Below are positions 22,719 through 35,406 of a stretch of 64,000 nucleotides of DNA, piece after piece. Positions within the stretch are counted from its first letter, which is position 1. The number at the start of each line of letters is the position of its first letter. Position numbers and translations under genes: made by a program. Where the stretch lies: NCBI GenBank assembly GCA_022419385.1, contig JAJUBI010000006.1, positions 1 through 64,000 of the forward strand, read 5' to 3'. Below the pieces are notes generated by a model, which saw only the letters and a program-made list of their open reading frames with translations, was not told the origin of the DNA and did not search any database. This stretch comes from Paraconiothyrium sp. Pb-2020. Taxonomy: Eukaryota; Ascomycota; Dothideomycetes; Pleosporales; Didymosphaeriaceae.

Positions 22719-25311
22719 CTAGCCCGCTACGCTGGCTGTGGCATCCTGCATCGCGTTCGCCAGTGACGGTCCAATCATCCAAACCGCTCGGGCCCTGCAG
22801 ATTCGTTGAATTAGCTCAACCAGATCAGTATCGCCCTCGGCTATGATGTCATCTGCGTCAAATGATAACGGCCGACGGCGGGCAGCTGTCCTGTGGTCAT
22901 GATGTTCGTACCGACGTCGGTCGCTGTGGGCTACCGTCTCCATGATGGAGTGGAAGATAAGGAAGCCGGACCCGGAGGAGCGGTTGCTCAGCATGCCGTC
23001 AGACTTGGACAGCTTCTCGAGGATGTCAGCTTTTGCTACGCGCAGCGTCCGCCAAATGGTAAGGAGCAGCCGGTAGCTGGCTGCCGTGATCCAGGGCAGC
23101 TCGCGCATCGCTAGCTGCGGGGTGAGCGTAGATATGGTGAACAGTGCGTTGGTCAGATCGTCTATGACGGCGAGCATGCCGTCGTGGCTGTTCCTATGCT
23201 GCTGGGTCGCGTGCGTGGTACGCTTGAATGTGATGTAGCTGCCCATGGTCAAATGCGTGGCGGTGACTAGACTTGCAAACACGCGGTTTTCCACGATTCC
23301 GCCAACCAGTAGGTCGTCCGGCCGGCAGAGGCTCAGCTTGATGGACCAAATCAGGACTTGACAGGCATGCCAGACCGATTGCTCCGGCTCCAGTATGGCG
23401 GCGCCTAAGCGCTCATTTACTACTTCGAACAATACGCTGAGGGCAGAACAGACTTGCCGTGTCTGGCTTTGCGTCAGAATATGGAATGCGGACGGGTCGG
23501 CGGGGCTGGGCGGTAGCTGATAGTAACACCGCGTAAAGTCCTTGACTAGGGCATCGAGATTGGTGAGGGTACACATCATAGCGAATGGCGAAGCCGCCAA
23601 CATGGTGATCAACTTAGGGTCCGGCATTTCGGAAAGGAGCGACTGTGTGGCCGTAGACAGAAAACCCTTGAAAGGAGTTTCGCCAATTTGGGACGTGCCA
23701 GGAACGGAATCGCCGTGATTGTGACAGCGTATCTCGTACCATATGCCGGCATTTTCGGCCTCCCACAATGACGCGGCAAGAGGAAGTTCCCAAAGGCACT
23801 CCATGGTCGAGAGTAGGGGACGGATGTTGGAGCACGAAAAGATGTAATGGTCCAAGAGTAGCACTGTATAGATACACAGTTTCAATGATTCCTCGCCAAT
23901 GTACGTTCGCCACTGGTCGGACACATCCAGAGGCTGCGATGCGACGGGGTCTTGCGTCCCAGCCTGCAACCACACAGGCGAGCCGGTCAAAGTAGCGACC
24001 ACTTGCTTAAGGAAGCCGAGGTCCCTTACCGACTATGTTCAATCCAAGTCAGTTGTGTGCTTCCGGACAGATGGGATTTCTCATAAGCTCAAATGTTGAA
24101 CTTACATCAACGAGTATTCTCAGCATCTTACTAATCCGCTCTGCTTGCGCGACATCTTCCGTGAAGGCACCATAGACGATGTGCAGGAGCCACGATTGCA
24201 TCATCCACGTCTCGCGTAGTTCTCGCCAGTCATAAGTCACCTAGAAAATCAACATGAGCGGCCTGGTGAATATCTCTTCAAGAGAGTTCAGATGCTTTCG
24301 ACACTTTCGAGATTGGAAACCTACGCGACGATTGAGCTCATCGACGCCTTGGCGCCAGAGACTCTCACTCTTCTGCACATAGGCCGCTTTGCGATGACCA
24401 AGGCCGGATGTCTCTGCTGAATATAGCAGGCCAATGGCGACGACAATATCTAGGAGCAACTTCGGTGGGGACGTAGTCCAAAAAGTCGGCCGATGTATGA
24501 TGGGCAGAGATGGATGAAAATAAGTGAAGTAGGCGTTTACATATGTGCCTGTCAAAAAGTCGTCCTCCCTGAAGTCGCACAGTGTTAGCACGTGTAGTGG
24601 AAGAAAAATAGACAAGACGCAGGCGAGTGTTTAGAGTTTTCAGCTTACGGAGGCGTGACAGAGTCTAAGAAATCGTACGCGGCACTTCGTGCGTCGTCGT
24701 GATATGACGGTGTAGAACCGGCTGCCGAAGCTGTCGCTACTGGCGGTGCTTCTGGGCTGTTAAATGGCGGGCACGTATCGTTTGGGGCCACCTCTGGTAT
24801 CGTTTCATCTTCAACAGGTTCCTGGTTTCGAGGTGGGTTGGAGCAACGCTCAATGTGGCGTTTGCAGACATCTCTTTGGTCAAGAACCAGGTCAGCGCGG
24901 GGGCATTTTGTGACCAATTCGATTAGGGATTTAGGGAGGAGTTGTGAAACGGCTGTGCAGTTTAGGGAATGAGGGCTTATGCACTTTCTAGAAAATCGAC
25001 AGTGGCAATGTTGACACTGATATATCCTGCGAGTCTCACCGCCGTGGCCTGTGGGTGGAAGAAATCCCCGGTCAGCATAGCTCGGACGCATTTTATACCA
25101 GCACACCACAGTACACATACGTGTTCTCTTGTGCCGGTTCAAGTTTTCCTACCATGAGAGGATCAGCTTCACCATTCGAAAAGAGTTACAATGAGAAAGT
25201 GCAACGACTCGGATCGAAATGAAAAAGAAATGAAGGAGTTTGCTTGCATACACTTCGTGTGAAGTCCTTCGAGCAAATATTGCAGCTGAAAGGCCTCTCG
25301 TTGGGGCTCAT
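22719..25311 (-). CDS. C2H2 zinc-finger / fungal_trans transcription factor
   Basis: Seven exons (25252-25311, 25121-25148, 24985-25048, 24649-24873, 24325-24568, 24106-24240, 22719-24032) join without frame breaks into about 689 residues. The N-terminus, MSPNERPFSCNICSKDFTRS, begins a C2H2 finger completed across two introns (ENLNRHKRTR). A second finger is QCQHCHCRFSRK-DVCKRHIERC, of C2HC form. A Pro/Ser/Thr linker follows, then the fungal-specific regulatory domain (YVNAYFTYFHPSLPIIHRPTFW, onward to residue ~650). An in-frame ATG at 25533 could extend the start by 74 residues. The gene lies inside the group of catabolic genes that share a palindromic motif, so it is the natural candidate for a pathway-specific activator. 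No copy of the motif was found in its own promoter. Confidence 0.88.
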
Positions 25312-25789
25312 TTTTCCTTCTCTTAGCCTCTTCCGGGTGGCAGAGAAGCAGATCGTCTTCCTGCCGAGCTGAGTAAGTTGGTCGAATGAAACACCCTCAC
25401 TTTGTAGTGTTGCGCCGATGGGGAGCCAGTGTCGTAGCCTGGAGCTTTGGGTAAGGTGACGTGTTGAGGAGGGCGGCAGGTTCATTGGCCTTATCAGAAC
25501 AGGATGTGGGGAAGCGGATAACGAAGGGACCAAATCGGGATCCCTGTCTACCCCAGTTTCCCGCTTACCATCTACACCCTAGTCTTGCGCGCACGAATCA
25601 GTACTAAAAGGCTAGTTTGCATCTATACTGTACTTGGCTTAGCTAGTCGATGTCTTTTTTCTATCCTGATAAGACTATCTACAGTAATGTTTAGATAGCG
25701 AGTGAGCGCGATAGGCAACGCAGCTCTCTGTATGTATTTTATGGCCAACTTGTTTATGGGTCAGGAGAGGGGGAAGAGAGCTAATCAGC
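25312..25789. other. Intergenic region upstream of the regulator
   Basis: 478 bp between the regulator start and the aminotransferase stop, both minus strand. Nothing coding is recognised beyond a possible N-terminal extension of the regulator to 25533. The shared motif is absent. Confidence 0.4.
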
Positions 25790-27084
25790 TCATTCGGATC
25801 GTTGCACGCTGTCTATAGCCGCTGCCGTATAAGCGATGTTGTTGTAGTTCAGACCGGCGATCGAGACCCGTGAGCTTTCGGCCATATATACATGATGAGT
25901 TTCTTTATCACAAATACAGTTAGTGTAGGTTTGGACATTTTGATGGAAAGAGAAAGTTGCTTACTCTTCAGCTGCAGCACGTGAGCCAAGGGCAAACCAA
26001 GAATGCAGAACATCCCCTTCTGCTGGATAATGCGCTCCCAGTCTCCGGGTGCTTTTAGTCGCACAAGTGCATCGTATAGTCGTTGCCGCATTTCAGCAAT
26101 GCGGCCGCTCATGGTGCTGAGGTTCCTGAACCATTCAGCGCGGAGCTCGTCGTCGCCCAGCACAGCTGCCACGATGCGGGCACCGAAGGCTGGGGGATTG
26201 GATATCTCTGCGCGGGTCAACTGGGCCAACTTTGACTCAACAGCTGTGGCAGCGGCGGGCGTCTGCGTGACGAACTTCACGAGACCGACGCGCTCGCCAT
26301 ACAGCCCCATATTCTTGGCAAAGGATGTGCAGACGGCCGCCTCCATGCCCACGTCATTGACAAAGTGCCGGATGGCAAAGGCGTCGGCGTCGTAGTCTCC
26401 TGAGGTGATGCCCAGGTACGCCGCATCGAAGAGTGGGAAGAGCTTTCGAGACTTTGCAATGGTTGCCAGCCGTCGCCACTGCTCCTGGGTTGGATCGCAG
26501 CCGCTGGGGTTGTGGGCGCAAGCATGCATCACAAAGATGGAACCGGGCGCTGCGGCCTCGAAGGTCTGCTCGAGCGAGGCAACATCCAGTTTACCCGTGG
26601 CTTCGTCGTAATACCGATAGCTCTGCACGAGGAACCCGATAGCCTCGAAGACCTGCCGGTGGTTGGACCAGGTCGGTTCTGTGATGTAGACAGTGCACGA
26701 GGGGCCCAGGGCCTCATACAATACCAGACCTGCCTGATGCAGCGCGCCGGTGCCTGAGAGTGTCTGGCATGAGGCCACGCGCTGCTCGACCACTGCCGGT
26801 GACGACTCACCCAAGACCAGCTTTGTGGCTAAGTTCCTAAAGCTGGCAAGACCCAAGATGGGTAGGTATTCATGATTAGCGTTCCTGATCTCTTCTTTAG
26901 CTGCTTGCACCGCTGGTAGGATCCACGGTTCGCCATTGGAGTCCTTGTATGTTCCTTGACCGAGATTCACCTTTTGCTCGCTGGTGTCCGCATTATATTC
27001 CTTGGTAAGCTCGAAAATGGCATCTGGCGGGACAAAGGCCACACGCTCGAAGAATCCGGTAGGCGGGAGCTCGGACAAGCCCAT
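25790..27084 (-). CDS. Aspartate-aminotransferase-like PLP enzyme
   Basis: Exons 25965-27084 and 25790-25902 (62-nt intron) give 410 residues, the normal length for class I aspartate aminotransferases. Landmarks are NLGQGTYKD near the N-terminus, HACAHNPSGCDPT, the aspartate of FDAAYLGI and the PLP-lysine signature SFAKNMGLYGERVG. After the intron comes the C-terminal strand VYMAESSRVSIAGLNYNN. The substitution of AESSR for the usual ADGR keeps the arginine that binds substrate carboxylate. The reaction is transfer of an amino group between a dicarboxylic amino acid and a 2-oxoacid. It diverges from the DapA-like gene, with 481 bp between their starts. In animals, cytosolic/mitochondrial AspAT also converts 4-hydroxyglutamate to 4-hydroxy-2-oxoglutarate, which fits the neighbouring lyase. 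Confidence 0.9.
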
Positions 27085-27350
27085 GTTGCTTTTTGTATAC
27101 GGATAGTGAGAGAAGACGTTTATGTCTTATGCAGCATAGGCAGCATAGGCAGCAATATGGTGGGGCAGCCTGATGAAGCGGGCTTTACTTTCCTAATGGA
27201 TTCGTAGAAGTGAGTATTTAGGCAAAGACAATCGTTTACAAACACGACCGTCCACCATAATTAGCGCATATGAGTTTGCGAGCACGCAAGATGCATGTGT
27301 AACTATCGCAGTGGTGGAGGACGACGAGCACATAGAGTCTTGAGGTGCCC

Positions 27351-27366
27351 AGGTGGTGCTCCACCT
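27351..27366. promoter_or_regulatory. Shared palindromic element, copy 2 (aminotransferase / lyase divergent promoter)
   Basis: AGGTGGTGCTCCACCT, with perfect 6-nt arms (AGGTGG/CCACCT) around TGCT. A direct half-site CTCCACA follows and GTGGTGGAGG lies at about 27311. It sits about 265 bp and 200 bp from the two divergent starts. Confidence 0.65.
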
Positions 27367-27565
27367 CCACATACTCTGGCTGTTGCAGCACTCAATGCTA
27401 GTCTAATGAAGTGAGTACGGCCACTGTTGCAAGTTATAACACGCAAAACTGATGGGTCACAATCATATAGCTCGGGCAAGAGTACTATAACAGTACTGGA
27501 TTGTTCAGTCGGTTAGTCCATCACCAAAGCTGAATCGCCTTCCATCCGTTTACCCTACTATCAAC

Positions 27566-28566
27566 ATGACGATTACTTCTAGCAAGCCTCCTTACGGCGT
27601 GTACACGCCGCTCGTCACCTTCTTCCACGAAGACGAGTCTATCGACTATGCTGCCGTGGAGTCGCACGTCCGGCGCATGGCCAAGGCTGGCGTGGCCGGC
27701 CTTGTGCTGCAGGGCAGCAACGGCGAGGCGCCGCACCTAGATCACGAAGAGCGACAGGAGATAATCACAAGGACCCGTCTGACGCTCGACAGCCTCGGCT
27801 ACGAACAAACCAAGCTCATCGTAGGCTGCGGAGCCCCGAGCGTCCGCGAGACACTCCGATACATCGCCGAGGCTAAGGCCGCCGGCGCCGATTTCGCCCT
27901 GGTATTGCCGCCGGCGTACTGGGCGCCTGCTATGACGGCCGCCACAGTGGAGAGCTTCTTCAGCGCGGTAAGAAGACTGAAAACATCATTTCCTCATGCC
28001 AATGCTAAGATCCACGCATAAAGGTCGCCGAAGCGTCAGAACTACCTTTTCTGATTTACAACTTTCCCACTGTCGCATCGGGCATCGACATCTCCTCTGA
28101 TGCCATCGTCCGTCTGGGCAAAATGCATCCCGGCACCATCGTGGGATGTAAACTTACGTGCGGTAATCTAGGAAAGCTGCAGCGCATATGGTCGAGTCTG
28201 CCAGAGGATTCGTTTGCCGCTTTTGCAGGCAAGTCGGATTTCATGCTTCCAGGATTAGTCGCAGGATCGAATGGTGTCATCGCCGCGCTTGCCAATGTCG
28301 TACCCAAGGTTCACGTCCAGCTGCTGAATCTTTGGAGCGAAGGTAAGCTAGAAGAGGGGCGTAAGCTTCAGTCCAAGTTGAGCAATGCCGACGGAGCGTT
28401 ACAGAAGGTTGGAGTGGCCGGCGTCAAGGCGGTGGTGTCTTACTTTTTTGGCTACGGGAGTGGAAAGGCAAGGAGGCCGCTGGGTACCACCAGTGTGCAG
28501 ACCTTGAGTGAAGAAATCTTGGGACCTATTGCTGAGGTTGTCGAGCTAGACAAGATGATCATGTGA
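27566..28566 (+). CDS. DapA/HOGA-family Schiff-base lyase
   Basis: Exons 27566-27967 and 28024-28566 (56-nt intron) give 314 residues, full length for the dihydrodipicolinate-synthase superfamily. The TIM-barrel N-terminus GVYTPLVTFF leads to the pocket loop LQGSNGEAPHL. The catalytic tyrosine lies in IYNFPTVASG and the Schiff-base lysine in VGCKLTCGNLG. The fungal branch of this superfamily mostly contains 4-hydroxy-2-oxoglutarate aldolases and 2-keto-3-deoxy sugar-acid aldolases, not lysine-biosynthetic DapA, because fungi make lysine by the aminoadipate route. The pocket TGTT/GSNGE distinction supports an aldolase of short oxoacids. With the divergent aminotransferase and the nearby 5-oxoprolinase, the likely substrate is 4-hydroxy-2-oxoglutarate, giving pyruvate and glyoxylate (inference). 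Confidence 0.88.
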
Positions 28567-28724
28567 ATAAAGCGTAAATATATATTATTCAACACATTCA
28601 ATCATTCATCTCACGTGGAATGATATATCTCGTATGGAATTGCCCTTCTACAAAACAAACAAGAACATTTAACGTAATCGAGGGAAACTATCTACAGCAA
28701 AGGCCACCTCTTTCATATAAGTCA

Positions 28725-31700
28725 TCAATGTTGGCCATATCCACCACCACCTGGTGTTTCGATGACCAAACGATCTCCCGGCTGCACTTGAACCGAGTTC
28801 TTACCGCCGATGGAGATTCGCGCACCGTTGGTCTTGACCCAGGTATTGACGCCACGCCGGCCTTCCTGTCCATTGTTCATGCCGTACGGACCTATGCTGC
28901 GGCGTTCCGAAAGCATAGATGCCGACATGGCTATGCGAAATTCGACGTCGCGGATGACACCATCGCCTCCGCGAAACTGGCCAGCACCGCCGCTGTCAGC
29001 TCGCAGCCCGAACTCGCGAAGCAGCACGGGATATCTACGTTCAAGCGACTCAGGATCTGTTATACGTGTGTTGGTCATGTGAGTATGCACGCCGTTGGTA
29101 CCGTGCCACGAGGGGCCGGCACCGCTGCCGCCAGCAATGGTCTCGTAGTAGCCGAAACCCCCTTCGCCGTCGATGCCAAAAGTGAAGTTGTTCATGCAAC
29201 CCTGACTGGCAGCGCAGACCCGAAGGGCCTTGAAAATGACATCCACGATACGCTGACTTGTCAGCACGTTGCCAGCGCACACGGCTGCTTCGAAACTGGG
29301 CTTGAGCAGCGAATTATCAGGGATCAAAAGTTTGATGGGCTTAATGCAGCCATGGTTGAGGGGGATGTCAGTTTCGACCATGCATCGCAGCGCATACAGT
29401 GTCGACGAATGTGTGATGGCCATAGGTGCGTTCCAGTTGCCGTAGACCTGGGGGCCGGTGCCGTTGAAGTCGAACGTGGCCGAGCCATCATCTTCAATGG
29501 TGACCTTGAGTCGAATCGGCGTACCGTCGTCCATGTAGTCGACCGCTTCGATCGGTTGGTCCTGGAACTTGGCCGACAAGCCCTTGAAGAGATTGCGGAT
29601 CGCCAGCTCGGCAGAGTCCTGAATGGCCCGCATGTAAGTCTGCACCACGTTCAAGGTGTACTCTTGTACTAGCATGCGTACCAAGCGAATGCCGCATTGG
29701 TTTGCCGCCACCTGTGCCTTGACATCGGTAACGTTGTCCTGGTAACGCCGCGAGCCACTGGAGCCCGGATACTTAGCGGGTTCGACGCACAGTATACGTT
29801 CTAGCTCAGCATCGGCGAACTTGCCGTCGCGCACCAACAGGAAGCTGTCAAAGACGGCACCTTCCTCCCATAGGTACTTGGAAGTGGGAGGCATGGAGCC
29901 TGGTAGGATGCCACCAACGTCAGCATGGTGACCGCGCGACGCAGTCCAGAAGACGATATCCTTGCCATCAGCGTCAAACACGGGGGTAATTACAGTGAAG
30001 TCTGGGAGGTGTACCCCCCCGTACTGCGGTGAGTTGGAAAGTAGGACATCGCCGTCCTTGAGCTTCCCCTGCCACAGCTCAATCTGGCTCTGCACAGCGT
30101 AGGCCATACTGCCTATCATTGCGGGCACATGGGGGGCTGTGGCGACCAGGAATCCGTCTGGGTTGAAGATGGCACAGCTGAAATCCAGTCGTTCCTTAAT
30201 ATTGGCACTCACGCTGACCTTCTGCAGCACTTGACCCATCTGCTCTGCCACACCATAGAAGCGGTGGCGGAAGATGGAAAGCTGCACTGGATCGACAATG
30301 GCCGCGCACAGCTGTGGCTTCGGCGGCGGGAGGACCCTGAGGACCAGGTTATCACCGTGTAATATCGCAGTTGAGTTAGGGCCAACGACAATGGTTTGCG
30401 TCTTGTCCACAATGAGGGCCGGGCCTGAGACCTCGATGCCCTGGCGAAGGGCCTGAAAGAGGTAAATTGGTGTCTGTTGCCAGCCGAGGCGGCCAAAGTA
30501 GACGCTCTTCACCGAGTTGGGCTTGATTACCCCCTTCTCGACGGGCTTTTGGTGGGCTAAGGTCGTGCTACCGCCGACAGTATCGTGCAAGTAGCGGCCA
30601 ATGGCGCGAACCCGGATGACATCGACATAAATGCTGCGACCGACGGGAGTGAAACCAAATTGCTGGTGGTGGGCATCGACGAAGGCTTGGCGGGTATCCG
30701 CAGCCTCGTCCGCTGGTATGGTCATGACGGTCTCGCTGCCATCGTATCGCATGCTGAAGAATCGGCGCACCTCCACATCGGGGAAGCGCACCATGGACGG
30801 ATGCTCCCTGGCCAGCTCGGCCAGTTCGTCTAGATGGCGGTAGATGACGTCGTGGGCACTGTCGAGGTTTTTTGCGCAGGTGCGTTGCTCATCGCGGACG
30901 ACGTCGGCCAGGCCAATGCCGTAGGCGGAGAGGATGGAGGAGTACTTGTGTATGAACACCTCACGGATGCCCAGGATCTCTGCTATGGCGCAAGCATGCT
31001 GGCCGCCGGCGCCGCCAAACGAGGCCAGGCGGTGATTGCTGGCGTCATGTCCGCGTGCTTCAGTGAGGCTGCGGATGGGTCCACACATGGCTTGGTTGGC
31101 CACTTCCAGGAAGCCGTGAGCCACCTCCTCCCAGCTGAGCGATTGACCGGACTCTTTGTTGATGAGGGTGGTCATTTCCCGGAACTTGATAAGAACCAGG
31201 TCACGATCCAACGGTTCGTTCTCATTGGGACCAAACACAGAGGGGAAGTGTTCGGGTACTAGACGACCCAGGGCCAGGTTGGCGTCCGTAACCGTCAGCG
31301 GACCGCCTTTGCGGTAGCAGGCAGGGCCAGGTTGTGAGGAAGCACTCTCAGGTCCCACGCTCAGCAGCCCGTTGCGCCAGTCTAGGATGCTCCCGCCGCC
31401 GGCGGCAATGGTGTTGACGTTGAGTTGTGGTACGTGAATTGGGATGCCGGCCGTGCTGGTCTCGTATATGTGGTCGAATTGGCCGTCATAGCGACTGACG
31501 TCGGTGCTTGTGCCGCCCATATCGAAGCCTATGAGGGGCTTATGGAGCTTCTCGTCAAAGCAGGTCCGAGCATAGCCCACGACGCCGCCGGCAGGGCCTG
31601 ATAAGATGGATCGAAGGCCAGAAAGCTCCGAAGACGGCACTAGGCCACCGTCAGACTGCATGAATTCGATTCTAGTGCCGCCATTTTCAAGGCCTGGGAA

Positions 31701-32562
31701 GTTGGCCGTGAACTGCTCCAGATATCTTACAATCTCTGGTGTCAGATAGGCGTCGACCACCGTTGAATTACCACGGGGAACCATCTTGGATCGTTGAGAT
31801 ACTTGGTGAGAAAGCGATATGTTTTCAAAACCGATCTCCTCGGCCAGCTTCTTGATTTGCAGCTCGTGGCTCGGGAACAGGTACGAGTGCATCAGCACAA
31901 CTGCGATGGATCGGTAGCCTTGCTCATATGCCAATTTCAGAAATTGTCGCGTCGCTGTTACATCAAGGGCCTTGAGCAGCTGAACCTTTTCCCCAGACGT
32001 GCCCACAATCGTTTCCAATGATGCCGGACTCGATAGCTCTAGCCGCCGCAGATCCGAATCAGCGCACGTCTCGGGAACCACCCGCTCATCAACTTCAAAG
32101 ACGCTTGAGTACAGAACCTCGGGTCTCCGGATGGACAAGTCAAACATAAAAGGACGGGACTGGTTGCCAATCATTAGAACATCCTTGAAACCCTTGGTGA
32201 CCAGCAATGCGGTTCGCTCGCCCTTCCTCTCCAATAGGGCGTTGGTGGCTACTGTCGTACCCATGCGGATCCATTCTGCATGGCCAAAATGTTAGTCATA
32301 TGTCCAGAATGCTTCCAAGGGAGTTGGTACACATACCTATTGCGCTGAGATCTAGTTCCGCGCCCCGTGGGATGCTCTTCTTGTGGAAAATTTCCAGCGC
32401 GCGCCGGATAGCCTCTGTGGGCGCATCTGAGTAGTTTCTCTTATCAACAGAGAGAATCTTGATGACAATATCCTCTTCACCTGGCCTCGTAGCTATGCAG
32501 TCCGTGAAAGTGCCACCACGATCAATGCTGATGCGGAGCGGTGCACCTGTCGCTGAAGGCAT
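28725..32562 (-). CDS. 5-oxoprolinase / hydantoinase (fused HyuA-HyuB)
   Basis: Exons 32337-32562 and 28725-32275 (61-nt intron) give about 1258 residues, close to the 1280 typical of eukaryotic 5-oxoprolinases. The N-terminus RISIDRGGTFTDCIA is the actin-like ATP-binding start of the hydantoinase A/oxoprolinase fold. MGTTVATNALLERKGER, GGTSTDVSRY and AAGGGSILDW follow in family order. The second half is hydantoinase B (YGGVHLPDFT, HHADVGG, GTGPQVYGN, AGGSGAGP), and the protein ends with the family tail TPGGGGYGQH. The reaction is ATP-dependent opening of a 5-oxo ring lactam or hydantoin to the free amino acid. The enzyme is cytosolic. Its 3' end is 158 bp from the DapA-like gene (convergent). 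It shares an 808-bp divergent promoter with the monooxygenase. The gene is intact; substrate specificity cannot be told from motifs. Confidence 0.92.
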
Positions 32563-32990
32563 GGTGATCGACCACGACACCCGGGAAGTGCCCGATACGA
32601 TAGAGGGAATATTTTTAAATGAAAATCAATCTTGAACCAAAGAAACGGATCGTTGACCCAGCTGGCGTCGATAAAAGCATAAATAAGGTGACTAGCTAGG
32701 TATCATAGGTACCGTGTGGTTTCCGAGAGCAGCTTCAAGTATATGTAATGAGCCGCATCCATCTAGTTAGCCATCCAAATTCGTAAGTAGCCTAGAGGTT
32801 CAGTTGTCAAGGACCCCAAAATGTCGCCAGCTGCTGCTTGTTACGACATATCTGCAACTTAGCAATCCCTCTCTGTGGTGGTGCATAGCTTTGGAAACGG
32901 CTGAAATGATAGACACGCGGACTGTTGGTGGCTATAGCGATAGCGGCGGAGGTGGAGGGGATTGCAGGAGGATCACAGTCATGAAGATGT

Positions 32991-33040
32991 GAGGTGGAGG
33001 TGGAGGTGGAGGTGGAGGTGGAGGTGGAGGTGGAGGTGGA
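32991..33040. repeat. (GGTGGA)n microsatellite, about 8 units
   Basis: A pure hexanucleotide array inside the divergent promoter of the oxoprolinase and the monooxygenase. Each unit, read on the other strand, overlaps the CTCCACC half of the shared promoter element, so the array may act as a run of half-sites or be a chance slippage product. Confidence 0.85.
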
Positions 33041-33139
33041 CATTGCTTGGCGACCCACTTGATAGGCACGCTAGTACCCATGTAGTTGGTACGACAACTG
33101 AAGCATTCTCGAGAACGATCACACTATCGACGTGCTCAT

Positions 33140-33150
33140 GGTGCTCCACC
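33140..33150. promoter_or_regulatory. Shared element, copy 3 (oxoprolinase / monooxygenase divergent promoter)
   Basis: GGTGCTCCACC, identical over 11 bases to the copy in the aminotransferase/lyase promoter, 220 bp upstream of the monooxygenase ATG. A further ACTCCACCT half-site lies at about 33169. Confidence 0.6.
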
Positions 33151-33370
33151 GGGTTGGGGGGTTGGGGACTCCACCTTCGTCTAGAGATCGACTCGAGCCC
33201 TTCCCCCGCCGTGCAAATCATAGAGCCAACTAACAACAAAGCTCTTCAAAATGACGAGATTGCTTGTACCTTTGACAATTTAAGACACATCTTCGTACTA
33301 ACTCCGGTCTCTGTCATTGCAAGTGTTGTTGCATCCGAACACGAACATTAGTTCAAAAAGAGTCTTCGTC

Positions 33371-35406
33371 ATGGGATCTATTAGTATCACCGTGCCAACG
33401 CTTTCCTGCGATAATTCGACCAACAAAGTGGCTGAGGTGAAGCCCTTGAAAGATATTCACATCAGTGTAAAGTCAACAGATTCGGTGGAAGACGCAAACA
33501 AGACGGGATATACCATTATTGAGGAACCGAGCAGAACTAAGCGTAAATTGCGAATTCTCTGTGTCGGTGCTGGTGCCAGCGCTATCAACTTTGCCCACGA
33601 AGTACAAGAGAGCGATCTGGACTTAGACCTCATCTGCTACGAGAAAAATGATTCCGTCGGTGGCACCTGGTACGAGAACAAGTACCCAGGGTGTGGATGC
33701 GACATTCCATCTGTCAACTACCAGTTGTCTTGGGCTCCTTCAGCAGAGTGGTCATCCTTGTATGTCTTCCCAATTGCGACTAAACAATGATTGCCACTGA
33801 CACTGGATATTGAAGCTACTCAAGTGCATCCGAGATCTTGGCCTATTTCAAAAGTGTGGTCGACGACTATGGACTCATGCGCTACATAAAGTTATCCCAC
33901 CGCGTAGTGGGTGCATTTTGGAATGAAGAGGAGAAGATGTGGCACGTCAGAATTCAGCGAGGAGACAATCCCAACGACGTGATCGAGGACAAGTCCCACG
34001 TTTTCATCAACGCAACAGGCGTCCTCAACAAATGGAAGTGGCCTGCAATCAAAGGCCGAGAACTTTTCCAGGGGCCCATGCTGCATAGCGCCAACTGGGA
34101 CTACTCGATTGATCTCAAAGGCAAGAAGGTCGGAGTCATTGGTTCTGGCTCTTCGGCCGTTCAAATTGTGCCCAGCATCCAGCCGAGTAGGTCATCCTAG
34201 GCTTCCACACCCCCAAGTACCGACATCCAGTCTTGCTAACACTTTTCGCAACCAGTCGTCGGGAAGATGGAGTGCTTCATACGCAGCGCCGGCTGGGTGA
34301 CAGCCGGCTTTGGGCAGCGGTTTGCGGGCAAGAATGGTAGCAACTTTGAGTACTCAGAGGAACAGAAGAAAATCTTAGCTACGGATCCTCAAAAGTACCT
34401 TGCCTACCGCAAGAAGATTGAGTCAGAGCTCAACTCGCGGTTTCGTTTCATCTTGAACGGCTCCAAGGAGCAGCAAGACGCTCGTGCAGTAAGATATCCC
34501 CACGGGGTGCTAGTGATGAACCAGCAGATAGGCTAACCGTGGCAATGCACTGCACAGTTTGCCGAGAAAGAGATGCGCCGCAAATTGGCCTCCAGGCCAG
34601 AAATCGCCGACGTCATTGTTCCCAAGAACTTCGCTGTAGGATGTCGTCGCCCCACTCCAGGTAATGGCTACTTGGAGGCTCTGTGTGAAGATAACGTTAC
34701 AGTCGTATCTACATCCATCCAGGAAATCACGAACAAAGGGATCCTTACTACAGACGGTGTAGAACACGACTTCGATGTCATCGTTTGCGCTACAGGATTC
34801 GACGTTAGCTGGAAGCCTGCGTATCCCACTATCGGCCGAAACCAAAAGAGTCTGAGTGATGAGTGGGACGGCCAACCCAGCACCTACTTGTCCGTTACTG
34901 TGCCTCACTTCCCCAACTATCTGATCTTCAATGGACCCTACGGTCCTTATGGTCACGGAAGTTTCCTGCCCATCACCGAGCTTCTGGCTAAGCACTTCAT
35001 CAAGATCTTCGACAAGATGTCCTTCGAGGGCGTCACTTCGTTTGATCCTAAACAGGAAGCTGTTAATGATTTCATTCAGCATCGCCGCCAATTCCTGCCC
35101 CGTACGGCATGGTCGTCCCCTTGCCGCTCCTGGTTCAAACAGGGTACGGTAGATGGGGAGATCATGATGTGGCCTGGCTCGCGGATACATTTCTTCGAGA
35201 CGATGCAGAACCCACGTTGGGAGGACTATAACCTCAGCTACACGACTGCTAACCGATTCGGCTATTTTGGCAATGGTTTCGCTGCGCGTGAGTTCAGTGG
35301 ACAGGACCTGAGTTGGTACCTGGGTACGCTGGAGGGTGGTGATCTTCAACCAGAACTACCAGATGAGGACTTCGTCGAGTTTATGGTGCAATCACAAGTC
35401 GACTGA
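33371..35406 (+). CDS. Baeyer-Villiger-type flavin monooxygenase
   Basis: Four exons (33371-33759, 33816-34186, 34256-34488, 34558-35406) give 613 residues. FAD-binding loop: LCVGAGASAINFA. The YENKYPGCGCDIPS stretch is typical of class B flavoproteins. The Baeyer-Villiger fingerprint FxGxxxHxxxW appears as FQGPMLHSANWD, followed at once by the NADPH loop VGVIGSGSSAVQIV. CRRPTPGNGYLEAL and the ATGFD motif follow. These enzymes insert oxygen into ketones to give esters or lactones, or N-/S-oxygenate. A 90-residue N-terminal extension precedes the FAD domain. The gene is intact and divergent from the oxoprolinase, so it is probably co-regulated with it. It may convert the imported compound into a form the lactam-opening enzyme can use, but nothing in the sequence tells the substrate. 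Confidence 0.9.

Noticed and set aside
28620..29672. Long plus-strand open frame (350 codons) opposite the oxoprolinase
   Set aside because: It lies wholly antisense to conserved hydantoinase B sequence and has no domain character; a GC-rich shadow frame.
34510..35349. 279-codon minus-strand frame opposite the monooxygenase
   Set aside because: Antisense to conserved class B flavoprotein exons; no recognisable protein.
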